Shown in pieces: positions 21,452 through 31,903 of a stretch of 64,000 bases of DNA. The first letter of the stretch is position 1. Each line of letters begins with the position of its first letter. This DNA comes from Symsagittifera roscoffensis (Eukaryota; Xenacoelomorpha; Acoela; Convolutidae), in contig NC_087062.1 of assembly GCF_963678635.1 (NCBI RefSeq), positions 27,612,833-27,676,832 of the forward strand. The letters run 5' to 3'. The notes under the pieces are model-generated. The model was not told where the DNA came from. It ran no database searches and saw nothing but the letters and a program-made list of their open reading frames with translations. The translations under genes and the position numbers were made by a program.

Positions 21452-24400
21452 TTACATTTTAACATCATAAAACCAATATAATAAGACATCATGAAGAAAT
21501 TTATTAGACCAGATCAGTTCTTTTAAGTTCAGTGGTTTTGTATGAATTCCATCAACTTGTACTTGTCTTTTTGGATAAAAATAGCTTAGTCCTTTCTTTG
21601 TTTGTTCATATGTTGCCACCATATGATTTATAGCTCTGAATCCTCTATTTGTAGACGTTAAGTTGATTGCTTCATTGAGCACTCTCCTGTACTTTGACAT
21701 AGGTCCGTCTCCTGAATCTTCGAGAACTCGCTTGTTTAATCCTTTACTGCTAAGTTTGAATTTATCTGACTTGTTGTCATAGCAGCAATATGTCTTGCTA
21801 CACCAACATAGCATTTCTGTACATCTAAATTCTTCTTTAAAAAGTCCCGGCTCCCGTTTATCATTTTTTTAATGCGTACTGCAACACATTCGAGGGAAGA
21901 AGTTAGATTTTGCATCCGCCTTGAAAGAGTCTCTACAGTCATTTTCCCTCAATTTTTCCCAAGCAGCTCTCTTATCTGGTTTGATACAGTCGTATAAAAT
22001 TCCTTCGGCAAGTGCCAAATAAAGTGAGTCTGTGTCCATCTCCAACTCTTCAAATTTATTCACATCACAGAACTTGTCAAAGAAGTTATAGTAGAGTTCC
22101 AACATTCTCAGTTTTGCATACTGAAGTATGAAAAATCCAACGATGATGGGTTCTCTATGTTCAATGGTTGATTTCAACAACTCCACCTCATATAAATCTT
22201 TTTCAACTGTATTTAATCTGTTGAACAATGGTTCATTGATTGTCTTGTGAGTTTTTTCATCGTTCAGACATTTTGTGACTGTATGTCTCGATCTATCCAT
22301 GATCTGATATCCATACGAAGAATTACCCAAAAGTTTCATTGTTTCTGCTACAACTCCTGACAAAGGGTTTTCGTCTCCTTCTCTTCTAGCAACAACCACT
22401 GACTGAACGAAATTATTAAAGCATTTCCGAGGAGAATATTGAACAAATCGGTAAATTTTGGTGCACTGCAATCCAAGTTCTATATAAAAATTGAAGAGAG
22501 GAGTTATAACTGTTCCATTTTCCAGCTTGAAACTAGATATCAGCATTCTCTGAGGATGCTTTAACATTTCGTTCTCGATCGCATAGTTTTTCTTGTAATC
22601 TCCAATATCATCTCTTCCAACCTCAGTGTTTTTGAAAATTGGAGGAAAATTCGCAAATTTTGATTTTCGCTCATCTGGGACAACTAAGTCGCACTGAACG
22701 TAGCCAAAAAGATATCCATCTTTTATTTTTGCTAGAAGGGAGTCTGTAGAAAGAGGTCTTTTTTATAGGGAAAGCGGGTTCTGACGTGATTTTTGATCTT
22801 GTCATCGGTTTTGAAACTTTCCCACCAGTCACACTCCCACATTTCTTCCACTTTGTATCCTTTCTCTTTAATGTATTCTCGTCGCATATCATCCATCTTT
22901 TCTCTTCTTGTTTCCTCGCTCAATATCCTGTTCTGTTAAGGAGGGACGAGCTTCTTGACAGGAACAGAAGTGGTAGTAGCATCCCATTGCTTCAAACACT
23001 GTCTTACAGTGATCACAATAACCGTCCACATTAAAACAGTCGATTTTTTTCTGTTTTCCAGATGTAAAAATGCTCTCAATTTTTCATTCTGGTCTTGATT
23101 CTTGATAAAAAGACATGACCGTATTCTCAAAGTTGCGAGTTTGATTATGTCTAGCCTTGAATTTCTGCATATCAGTGTCAAACTCCCATCTCGTGTACAG
23201 TCCTGTTGGCATATCTTGACACATTGAGAAAGGGTAAAGCTGGCTTGCATCAATTCCAACGATTGATTTACAAGCATTTCATGAGTTTGTGTTGTATGTC
23301 TCATCAACTACAGCTTTTCGAGTGAAAACAATGGAAAGTCCTCCAGTCATGTCCTCTCTAATTTTTTTTCACACAAGTCTTTATCACTTTCGCAAAATGT
23401 ATAAAACTTGTAATTTGTAGATTTGTGTAGACAAATGTTTGCTAGATTTGGAAGTGTGCAACCAAGTTTTAACATATCTATCCCCTTGTTATGATAAAAC
23501 TGAATCATTTTTTGCATTGCCTCCAGGGTTGGAACTACATCTTTGTTGTTGTGCCACTTCAAAAAGTCTTTGAACACTGTCATTCCATTTTTCTTCCAAG
23601 TCTCTTGTAAGTTATTGTATTTATCCAAGCCAGATGGAGGAACAGTCCTGATTTGAAGCTTTTTCAGTGCCTGTTGTTCGTCAAACCCACTTTTTCTAAG
23701 CTTCTCATATTCAAAGAAGTTTGTCTGGGTTATCAAACTACTCATAGGGAAAGAATCTTTTGGTTTCGCTAGCTTTATAGGCTTTGAGAAAGGAGTCCAG
23801 AGTAGTTGCCCCTCCCAAAAACTTCATTATGTCGAGAAAATGTACATCTCCAAACTTGAAAGATATAAAGTCATTTGGTTTTTTGATGACGGATGTTTCT
23901 TGTTCTTTATCGCGAATCAAGTAGGGGATTAGATAGGACTTGATCAAATTTAAATCATATCTACCGCTGTTAAATCCAAAAACAGGTAAAGTATTTACAT
24001 ATCTCTCCAGATGTTGTTTCAAATCAATGAGTTGATTTTTCTGAATTCGCAAGGATTGTGCTGACATATCTGCTTCTTCCAAATCTTCAATGCATTCGTC
24101 TTCGTACTCGAATTTGTTAGTTGAATAATTTTTACCACGTTCGTTTAGATGATCAAAGATCTTTTTCATTTTTTCATTGACAGCTACTTCAATTTCTTGA
24201 AATTTTGTTCTCATCTCCAGCTGACTTTTCTCAGCCAACAGCTCGAGTTTGCTTACAAAATCAATAATCAAGTTCTGCGGATCCTTGTTGTACAAAAATA
24301 TGGGTTCATCAATCAGATTTGATGATATAGAGACTGAAATGGGGATATGGTTTCCAATCCAGGTAGTAGTTTGCGTCTCACTTAGTTCCTCTGTAGGAAC

Positions 24401-25816
24401 ACAAATCGACTCAAAGTCAAAAATTGCTAGATTATTGAAAAACTTGTTGTCTTCAGAAACTGGAAGACTGAATCCTTCTAGCTTTTCTTTCAAACAAGGT
24501 TTTGCAAAGCTCATAGACGTTTTTTGGGTAAATATGTTTCACTCGGTCCTTGCATCTCAGAAGATGTTTGTTAAAATTGTCGTATTTATTAAAAAAAGGT
24601 GTCACAACTAGCACACCGGAAACACTTGAAGAAAGAATCAATATCATTTGTATGAATGATATGATTGTTAAATCTCAGTAATTTGACTGTTTTGTCAAAA
24701 CTTCCAGTACTTCGTCGAGCTAGTTCTCCTACATATTCTGTTTCTTGGATAACGAAATTGTATATAAAAATGTTTCTTTGCACATTTCCTCGACAACAGG
24801 TAAGTCTTCTACAGAAACTCCACGAAAACTTTTAGGATCATAAGCAGATTTTGATATAAAATCTGTAAATTATCTAGAAGTGTGAGAGTCGAGATCATTA
24901 TGTCCGTTCATGTACATGGCCAATGCGCAGAAAAGACACAAATGATCTTTGTAAGGTTCCTTGTCTTTGTTAGATAAAAAACAATTCACTTGCGTATGTC
25001 GTAATAAAGGCTCGGGTAAGACAGAGTCCGGACATCCCATGGGGATGTTTTTCAGCAAAGCAGCAAAAACTGTAACGTTAGTAATCAACTTGAATCGCCA
25101 CTTTGTGTTCTGGCGTTCTTTGGTACATTGCTCCACAATATCAAATTTTTCTACTTTTCCTTGGATTGTTATCAAATCCGCTTTCCTACAAAGTAAGTGG
25201 GATTTTTCAAACAGAGTATTGTTTTCTTGGGCGTAGAAATATCGATATTCACCAGTCTCAAGGTTTTGAAGTACAAACCCAGACCCAGAGCAATGTTGAT
25301 TTTAGCTGCAGAATCAAGCTTATTGAAGACTTCCTCTAGTTTCTCGTTCATTATTTTGGTATATAACTTGGACATTTAAAAGTTAAATACCTTATGTCTC
25401 CCATTTTCCATCTCCGTATCCACCAAAAAATGTTGACAAGCACTAAGTTCCTCCTTCAGCTTTTCACCATCTTCCCCTTCTTCCTCCACAATCTTATTCA
25501 AGTCCGCTACAGTATCACTGGGTTTCCGTTGTTTTGCTCCATGTTCTTTTCTCCGATGTTGTTGGAGAGAGTAGTAACTTGGGAACTCTTGTTCACAAGA
25601 AGGACAAACTGTCGACTGCTTTGAACTTGGTTGAGCATGCTTCTTCGCAACATGATAACCCATCTCCTCTTTGCTTTTTGTATAAAAATGACAGTTTGGA
25701 CACTTATGTTCCTTTTGTTTTTCACATCTTTTTCGATGTCTAGCTGCATCAGCTCTCCTGTATTCCTGTGCACAGTCCTCACGCTTCGTTTTCTCATTTC
25801 GGTTAAGGGCAGGCAT
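21452..25816 (-). pseudogene. polB: Polinton protein-primed DNA polymerase B, copy 2 (broken)
   Basis: Second copy of the polymerase gene, same motif order: fingers 25,376-25,816, exonuclease 23,738-24,514, and the palm with motifs B and C together in one open 232-codon stretch (21,869-22,567). Motif B has the serine typical of the family (NSSYGYQ) where copy 1 has NSLYGYQ, and the 1-nt deletion of copy 1 is absent. It shares the other stops and frameshifts with copy 1, including the stop after the KVFNF segment. Most of the damage therefore predates the duplication. A further frameshift near 24,600 (an extra A) is private to this copy. Confidence 0.9.
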
Positions 25817-25993
25817 TATCTAAAAATAATTGGGACGTTAGAAATGTTCCAAAATTAAAAACTTAAAGTACCAATTGAATGAAAATACTTACATTTTTCT
25901 TTTCGTGAAGTAACGAAATGTAAAATTTGAAGTAAAATTCAATTGACTGTTTCTGATTGGCAAACAAAATGAATGATTTAACCCAATAAAATA

Positions 25994-26178
25994 AGTGTAT
26001 TTATACTATCAATGACGCCTACGCAACTATCCTTTTATGGTAATGACGTCATTCTTTGAATAAAAGTGACGTCACCGCCTACGCAATGTTCCTTTTATGA
26101 TAATGACGTCTTTCTATAAACAGAAGTGAGGTCACCACCTACGCCATTTTCCTTTTATGGTAATGCCGTCATTCCATC
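25994..26178 (-). promoter_or_regulatory. Composite TATA/CRE/CArG promoter of polymerase B, copy 2
   Basis: Duplicate of 14751-14935: minus-strand TATAAATA at 25,998-26,005, CArG boxes at 26031 and 26151 (variant at 26091), TGACGTCA at 26044 and 26067, variants at 26104 and later. Sequence is kept almost perfectly between copies. Confidence 0.7.
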
Positions 26179-26201
26179 GAAAGTTCTAGAATTTTCCAGA
26201 A
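26179..26201. promoter_or_regulatory. Perfect five-pentamer heat shock element, copy 2
   Basis: GAA/TTC units at 26179, 26184, 26189, 26194 and 26199, identical to copy 1. Confidence 0.8.
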
Positions 26202-26271
26202 ATATTTTCAACCAATAAGAACTAAGCAGTTTCTAGACATAACTTTGATCCAAAATATTCATTTTTGAAGA

Positions 26272-26860
26272 ATGTCAATTAAAAAGCATTTGAACTTCCT
26301 CGAATTACTCTACAAGAAAAAAGAAAATATTCGTTGTGATTTCCTTATTGATGAAATAGATGTAGATTCTTACTTTTTTCACAACTTTTTGGACGTTTAT
26401 GTTGTCCAAAATAGAGTTCTTTGACTAAGTAAAGGTCTCTTTAGGGAAATTTACTCAATCAAAGGATTTATTTTTGATCCACATATTGCGTATCAAAGTT
26501 ATAAACTTACTGCTGAGTTACACCTGACTAGAAAACAAATTTTATTTGTTTTTGAAAACTTGAAGTTAATAAAAAAGTCGTACGATAATATTTCAAAGAC
26601 TCTTTTTATTCCCTATCCAACTCCCAAATTTGTCAAAACTCCCCAGCAAAGATCTTTATTCCTCCATTTTTTTTAAAGATTTTCAATGTTCAAAATCTTG
26701 CATGATCAGGTTTGGTATCAGATTTCCAGAGATTTGCTTTGAAAAATTCATCAACTTTGATTTATCATCTCAAATCTACATCAAAATCAAAGAACTTGAA
26801 TATCTGCTGAAAAATCAGCAATTTCTCATCGATTATATACAAAAAATTCAGTTAACTTGA
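26272..26860 (+). pseudogene. Polinton ORF, 195 codons, copy 2 (stop plus frameshift)
   Basis: Duplicate of 15029-15616. It shares the internal TGA (26422-26424) and has an additional T in a poly-T run near 26,670 that shifts the frame. Confidence 0.55.
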
Positions 26861-27003
26861 TGAGAAGACTTGCAGAGATGCTACTTTTATTAAATTTTTT
26901 TCTTTTGTTTTTTATATCGGCATTATTTCTTATTTTTACAGCAAACAACTTTTGGTCATTTATTTTTGCGATTGCTTTTGTGTATACTTTTACTTATTTG
27001 TAA
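26860..27003 (+). CDS. 47-residue hydrophobic membrane ORF, copy 2
   Basis: Duplicate of 15616-15759, intact, with the same TGATG overlap. Confidence 0.5.
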   Translation: MRRLAEMLLLLNFFLLFFISALFLIFTANNFWSFIFAIAFVYTFTYL

Positions 27004-27012
27004 GACTTAAGT

Positions 27013-27219
27013 CCTTAAAAGGTTCCTCTGATTGAATACGACAACTTGAACAAAAATGAACATTTTTTTGATTTGAAACGACAATGTGTAAAATGGAGCT
27101 TTGTTTCCATTTGGACACGATTTTTCTATAAGAATTTCATAAAAGGAAACTAAAATCTGATTGGACACGACTACAATCCAAATAAGGAAAATCCATTCTG
27201 ATTGGTTAACCCAACCCAC
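27013..27219 (+). promoter_or_regulatory. CArG and inverted-CCAAT repeats, copy 2
   Basis: Duplicate of 15769-15975, with CArG boxes at 27013-27022 and 27178-27187. Confidence 0.5.
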
Positions 27220-27399
27220 ACATTCCAGTTGAAGGTACCCCTCTCTCTTAACTAAAAATCATTTTATTTTCAACTTAACTACCGTCAACTACCTTCTCTC
27301 TCAGCTCTTAATACAATAATTTCAACTTAACCACCGTCAATTTTCTCCCTCTCAACTGTAAATCTTGTTTTTACTCATTAACTCAACTTATTGCTCAAA

Positions 27400-27900
27400 A
27401 TGATCTTCTCAGTACAAAACAACAACCTTATGATCTCGGTGGAGTTTTCGGCTGATTTAGTACAAATCCAAGTGCGAGAAACAGTTTGTGGAGTTTTTCT
27501 GGCACGAATGGACATCCCAATCCAAGTCTGGCATATGGTGGAGGTGATGCGCAGGGATTTCAACGAACATCATATAACGCAAGTAACCCCTACAGAAAAT
27601 CAACTTGGAGAAATGCAAATGATGGAGGAATCGGCCGAGCATGTGGGAATGAACTACCCCGAAATTCCTGACTCTAGATATGTGGCTCAAACATTCGACG
27701 ATTTCCTCTTTCCTTGGGAAGAGGGATCTGTGGACAACCCAATTACCATCGAAGAGAATGAGGGGTTCTCAGAGCCAAGAATTCCAGTCAGCGAACCACC
27801 AAGACAACCACCAGTGATGGAGGCAAGACCAGCTTTGCACTCCATTGAGAACTTGCAAAGTTTTGAGAACTCAGCTGCTCGACAGCTCTTTGATTTGTAA
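27400..27900 (+). CDS. Polinton acidic protein of unknown function, copy 2
   Basis: Duplicate of 16156-16659, 166 codons, with a different C-terminus (ends ARQLFDL) caused by a 1-nt indel. I cannot tell which end is ancestral. Confidence 0.65.
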   Translation: MIFSVQNNNLMISVEFSADLVQIQVRETVCGVFLARMDIPIQVWHMVEVMRRDFNEHHITQVTPTENQLGEMQMMEESAEHVGMNYPEIPDSRYVAQTFDDFLFPWEEGSVDNPITIEENEGFSEPRIPVSEPPRQPPVMEARPALHSIENLQSFENSAARQLFDL

Positions 27901-28775
27901 ATAAATTGGTTACTGTAGTGCTTTGTAACTTAATTTCTTGGCACCTACTTAATTTATTTTCAAGAGATAGGGACAAAGAGATCATAGAAAAGCTTATTAA
28001 GAAGTTTCAATGGTAAAACCTTGTTAAAAATTAAACTAATTATGCATCTGGTAAATACTTTTATAGAATTTTGTTAGAAAGATGGCAAAAAAATTAAACC
28101 AATTTTTGCAAGCATGTTAAAAACGTTACATTATTTTTGCACCATGCAAAAATTTTCATAATTTTTGTTGCACACTTGTTAAAAAAATCAAAGAAAATCT
28201 CGCAAATTAAGAAAAGTTTCATTAAATATTTTCGCATTTTAAAGAAAACTGAAAGAGGATTTTCTTGCACTGTTAATAATTAAAGAAAATGAAAATCTTT
28301 GTTTTAAATTTGATCATAAAAAAATATCTTTTTTGCATGTATATTGATCAAAAATATTGAAAAAACAATGTATTAAGATAGGGAATAGCACTCAAAGTCA
28401 GCAATTATGAAAAATTTTTAGCATTAATTTAACAAGTTTTTTACAATAAAATTTTGCAATTTTTGCATATGCATAAGAAAAAATATGTTAGTTTTTTGCA
28501 TTTGTTTTCAAAAAAACCACGAAAAAACTTGCATCTAACACAAAAATTTGTTGAAAATTTTTGCACACTTGTCGAAAAAACCAAAACAGTTTTTGCAGCT
28601 TGTAAAAAAGTTTAATTAAATTTTTGCAAACGTGATGAAAAAATCAAGACAAAATTAGCATCTTGCGAAAAAAACTCTGAGTTAATTTTCGCACACGTGT
28701 TGAAAATTACATATTTATTCGTTGAAAAAATTTTTGATACTAAATAAAAACAATTTTGACAAGATCTTCATGAAC
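27901..28775. other. AT-rich spacer with TTTTTGCA motifs, copy 2
   Basis: Duplicate of 16660-17530, up to the right end of the large duplication. Confidence 0.6.
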
Positions 28776-28781
28776 AAATAT

Positions 28782-29060
28782 TCAATTAATAATAGAAAAA
28801 TTGATACGCTCACTATTTACGGTACCATAACCATCAATAAAACAATCAACAATTTTCAACAAGTCAGTCTCATACTTTGAGTTTTGAACTTTTCGAATCC
28901 TTTCCAAAAAAGCTGATCCAAGAGTCTGAGTGGACGCAAGCTTCTGAGCAGAACTGAGATAATGTCTTTTGAATTTTTTTCGCAACAGTCGTTTCTTTGC
29001 AACACTGGGAAATTTTTCCGGTATTCTACATTTCAAGTTGTGTTCGACTGCACGATTCAA
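28782..29060 (-). CDS. Unknown Polinton ORF, basic (possible 3' exon)
   Basis: About 92 codons open on the minus strand with no ATG at its start. The product is Lys/Arg-rich (KKRLLRKKFKRHY). A GT near 29,135 in the upstream ORF and an AG near 29,075 would join it in frame to 29109-29378 through a short intron, so the two may be one gene. No family recognised. Confidence 0.4.
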   Translation of the reverse strand: MNRAVEHNLKCRIPEKFPSVAKKRLLRKKFKRHYLSSAQKLASTQTLGSAFLERIRKVQNSKYETDLLKIVDCFIDGYGTVNSERINFSIIN

Positions 29061-29108
29061 ATGATTGAAAACTTCACCTCTTGATGAAATAATATTGAAA
29101 TAAAACCT

Positions 29109-29378
29109 TTATTTGTATAAAGTATATATACAGTCAACAATTTGATAAGTGAAATGATATTTATCTAATCTTTGCAAAATCTGATCGAGCGATGATCCGA
29201 TTAATACTAAGTGAAATTTGCAATTTTCCACTGGGCAGAATGATGAATGAATAGATACACAGTAGTCTTGGGTGACAATAAATTTTTCATAAAATTTTTC
29301 TGAGACAGAGATAAAAAGAGATTTTGCATTGTAGTCCGAATAAAAAGTGGGATATGTTTGACACATAGCAGATGCCAT
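29109..29378 (-). CDS. Unknown Polinton ORF, minus strand
   Basis: 89 codons from ATG 29376-29378, the first ATG after the minus-strand TATA box at 29,423-29,429. Soluble, aromatic and Cys-containing; no recognisable motif. It is divergent from the 29,618 gene and shares its promoter region. It may continue into 28782-29060 by splicing. Confidence 0.45.
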   Translation of the reverse strand: MASAMCQTYPTFYSDYNAKSLFISVSEKFYEKFIVTQDYCVSIHSSFCPVENCKFHLVLIGSSLDQILQRLDKYHFTYQIVDCIYTLYK

Positions 29379-29422
29379 CACCGATCACTTGTTGAAAATG
29401 ATTTTTGTCTACATTGAATTGC

Positions 29423-29551
29423 TTATATAGTAGTTCCATCACCTACGCAATGTCCATATTTGGATCATCACCTACTCATTTTTCCATATAAGGTAAAAAT
29501 ACCTTATTTGGAATGTACAGTGAGTCATCTACATTTCCTAATTTCTATAAA
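29423..29551. promoter_or_regulatory. Divergent promoter: two TATA boxes around three CArG boxes
   Basis: Minus-strand TATATAA (29,423-29,429) faces the 29,378 ORF; plus-strand TATAAA (29,546-29,551) faces the 29,618 ORF. Between them are three canonical CArG boxes, CCATATTTGG (29454), CCATATAAGG (29484) and CCTTATTTGG (29502), and two CACCTAC motifs (one extended to CACCTACGCAATGT), the same module as in the polymerase promoter. Confidence 0.65.
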
Positions 29552-29617
29552 TTTACAAATATCATTATTTTGAAATATCTACTACTAATCAGTTGGCTCT
29601 GAGTCTCAAATCAAAAA

Positions 29618-30157
29618 ATGTATTCACGAAAAGATATACTTCCCAACTATATTGAATTTGCTAAGAACCAAAAAAGAATTGGGAGATTTTCTTGGTCCCA
29701 AAAACCCTACAACGGAAAAATTTACGTTGAACCTTGCTTCCAATTGCTAAAGAAAAATGAATCGGGACAAATCGAACAAACGCAGCAAGTCTATCTTGGT
29801 GAAAACGAAGGGGAAAGGATATCAGCAATACGGAATACTGTTATTCACGATGCTGAAAACCTTGGACTCGTTCCTGTATTGGAACCCTATTCTGACAAAG
29901 ACTCAACCATGGAGCAGGAATTTGCGAACTTTCATGCGGTGTATGACGTAGCAACATACAAGAAGAGAAGGGTGTGTGACACAGTCAAGAAGTACAGTGT
30001 TAACAAGCCACTCTACATACAGATTCGACTCTTCACTGCAAAGGAGAACGAAGTCTTGAAGCAAGTTGCCTATGTCAACTATACTTTGAACGAATTCAAA
30101 GAACTCGCCCAAGTCTTGGGAGATTTTATGTTTGTTGAGAACTGTAATGTTCAATAA
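29618..30157 (+). CDS. Unknown Polinton protein, 179 residues
   Basis: Intact ORF from ATG 29618, about 65 bp downstream of a TATA box. Mixed alpha/beta composition with many Tyr and Val residues, no membrane segment, no motif I recognise. It is a single-copy gene lying between the two tandem duplications. Confidence 0.65.
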   Translation: MYSRKDILPNYIEFAKNQKRIGRFSWSQKPYNGKIYVEPCFQLLKKNESGQIEQTQQVYLGENEGERISAIRNTVIHDAENLGLVPVLEPYSDKDSTMEQEFANFHAVYDVATYKKRRVCDTVKKYSVNKPLYIQIRLFTAKENEVLKQVAYVNYTLNEFKELAQVLGDFMFVENCNVQ

Positions 30158-30243
30158 TTTTGCTGAGTGATGTTATTATAGTAATGTAATTCAAATATTC
30201 ATCTTCTTGAATAATTTTTTAAAATTTCTTTGAGCTGAGCAGT

Positions 30244-30672
30244 ATGAGTTGGAACATTGGTTTTTCCAGAAATCTTGTTTTTAAGCTTCAAAATAAATCG
30301 GGACTTTTTCATATCGTCTTACAAGAAAAGTCCCAGAAATTTTCACTAACAGTTTTGGAATCACAAAATTTACCCAAATTGGAAAATTTGGATACAGAAT
30401 CACAAATTTCTGAATTTGAGTGGTTTTTGCATTATGGAAGACGAAAAGTTTTTCTAAGTTATCGTTCAGATATTAAAAAAATAGATCTTATCGAGTATTG
30501 TAGAAACGGAAACACTTGGAAACACAATCAGAAATTTCAGTTGAAAAAAGAAGAGTATGATAAACTGGTTGATTTTATCCCCTCAGTTTTGTCTTATGTA
30601 GAAACATTCAAAAAAACGTGTATCATTATTGACGAATGCACTGTAGAAAATGAACGTTCAGAAATTGAATGA
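30244..30672 (+). CDS. Unknown Polinton ORF A, copy 1
   Basis: 142 intact codons from ATG 30244. The product is soluble and Lys/Glu/Phe-rich with no motif I recognise. It is the first of a closely packed plus-strand gene series. Its 3' end overlaps ORF B by 23 nt in another frame. Confidence 0.6.
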   Translation: MSWNIGFSRNLVFKLQNKSGLFHIVLQEKSQKFSLTVLESQNLPKLENLDTESQISEFEWFLHYGRRKVFLSYRSDIKKIDLIEYCRNGNTWKHNQKFQLKKEEYDKLVDFIPSVLSYVETFKKTCIIIDECTVENERSEIE

Positions 30673-31009
30673 AATTCTCAGAAATTTTGATTTGATAAAG
30701 CATGACTTTTCATCAAATACAAAAAGAAAAAATTACTTTCTTTGTACCTGTATTATTTTAGATCCAAACATAAATTTTAAAGAAATGGACCAAAAATTTC
30801 CTTTTGGGGGTCTAATTGGGTACGGAAATTCTCGTATTGATTATTTTTTTGCAAATTCAAAAATTTTCACACTTCATGCAATTTTACACGATGCAGCTGG
30901 ATCTGTGAAGTCTACTACTTGTAAGGGACCTGGTTATTGTTATGTTCTACCTAGTTTTCCAAGTTCTTGTTTTCTTGGTGACTGGATTGTTCTTCTGTAT
31001 ACATATTAA
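30650..31009 (+). CDS. Unknown Polinton ORF B, copy 1
   Basis: 119 codons, overlapping ORF A by 23 nt. Contains a His/Asp/Gly-rich stretch (HAILHDAAG) and a Cys/Tyr/Pro segment (GPGYCYVLP) that look like conserved motifs, but I cannot assign a function. Confidence 0.6.
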   Translation: MNVQKLNEILRNFDLIKHDFSSNTKRKNYFLCTCIILDPNINFKEMDQKFPFGGLIGYGNSRIDYFFANSKIFTLHAILHDAAGSVKSTTCKGPGYCYVLPSFPSSCFLGDWIVLLYTY

Positions 31010-31088
31010 AATTTTTGCTTCATCAGTATATGCATTGTTCGATTGCTAGTTATTCTAACTAAAATTTTCAGCGAAAACAGTTACCATC

Positions 31089-31559
31089 ATGAGTCTAGTT
31101 GTTTTGGATATTTAGTAGATTGAAAATAAAATAGTTAAAGAGTTGGGAGTTTATCAAAATGGACAAACTGTGGGATATTCCTTTCTTCCTCCCAAAAAAT
31201 TCAAAGCTACATCTCAGTCTGCTTGGTGTACGAAGCATCTTCATGGAATCAATTGGAACAGTGGCCATGAAAAATATACTGAGCTTGAAAAAATATTGAA
31301 AAAATTAAAAGCTCCAGAAACGGAGCTTTTTGCAAAAGGTTATGAAAAATGTAAAATTCTGTCAGACATTTTGGAAACAAAGGTTACAAATTTGGATGAC
31401 TACGCATGTGCAAAAAATCAGAATTTGATTTTCAAAGATGAAGAATATGATTGGAGGTGTAGCAACTACCCATTTCGTCATGCAAATACTCTTCACTGTG
31501 CAGAAAGAAAAGCATTTGCATACGGAACATGGACTCGATGTTTATTTAATAAATTGTAA
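31089..31559 (+). pseudogene. Polinton ORF C with tandem TAG TAG, copy 1
   Basis: From ATG 31089 the frame runs eight codons (MSLVVLDI), meets two consecutive TAG codons (31113-31118) and is then open for 146 codons to 31559. The part after the stops is well kept, with His/Cys/Trp-rich motifs (KHLHGINW, LHCAERKAF). The N-terminal hydrophobic-Asp pattern would suit an RNase H-fold nuclease, but that is weak. The stops are present in both copies, so they predate the duplication. Confidence 0.6.
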
Positions 31560-31639
31560 ATTACCTTAATAATTTTGTATCATCGTGTTTTTGAAATTTA
31601 AATGTTAATCATTATCAATTTTTTCATTCCAAAGTTGAG

Positions 31640-31903
31640 ATGAGAGATGAATGTGACAAGCAATTAAATTTAGGAATTTTTGTTTTTGATGAGGAGAATC
31701 ATGAACGAAAATCTTGGAAGTTTTTTGGACGTACGTGTAAAAGATCTCTTTTAGTGTTTATGTGCCATATTTTTGTCATAGTTTTAATACTAGCTTGTGC
31801 AATCGTTCGAATAATGTTATCCACTACATGTGAAGAAACAACAGTTTGGGTAGCAATTTTATCAAGTACAGTCGGTTATATTTTACCTTCTCCAAAGCTA
31901 TGA
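31640..31903 (+). CDS. Small membrane protein of the Polinton, copy 1
   Basis: 87 codons from ATG 31640. One strong membrane span (about residues 34-56, from LLVFMCHIFV to ACAIV) and a second weaker hydrophobic segment near residues 67-82. Cys residues flank the span. The stop overlaps the ATPase ATG (ATGA), which suggests co-expression. Confidence 0.6.
   Translation: MRDECDKQLNLGIFVFDEENHERKSWKFFGRTCKRSLLVFMCHIFVIVLILACAIVRIMLSTTCEETTVWVAILSSTVGYILPSPKL

Larger units (their letters stand above)
17531..28775. repeat. Large tandem duplication, unit 2 (11.24 kb)
   Basis: Second copy of 6781-17530. It is about 495 bp longer, mainly because an internal 452-bp repeat occurs three times here and twice in unit 1, plus small differences in the poly-G and A/T tracts of the inverted repeat. 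It continues into the rest of the Polinton at 28,776. The polymerase B copy here is slightly less damaged. Confidence 0.93.
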
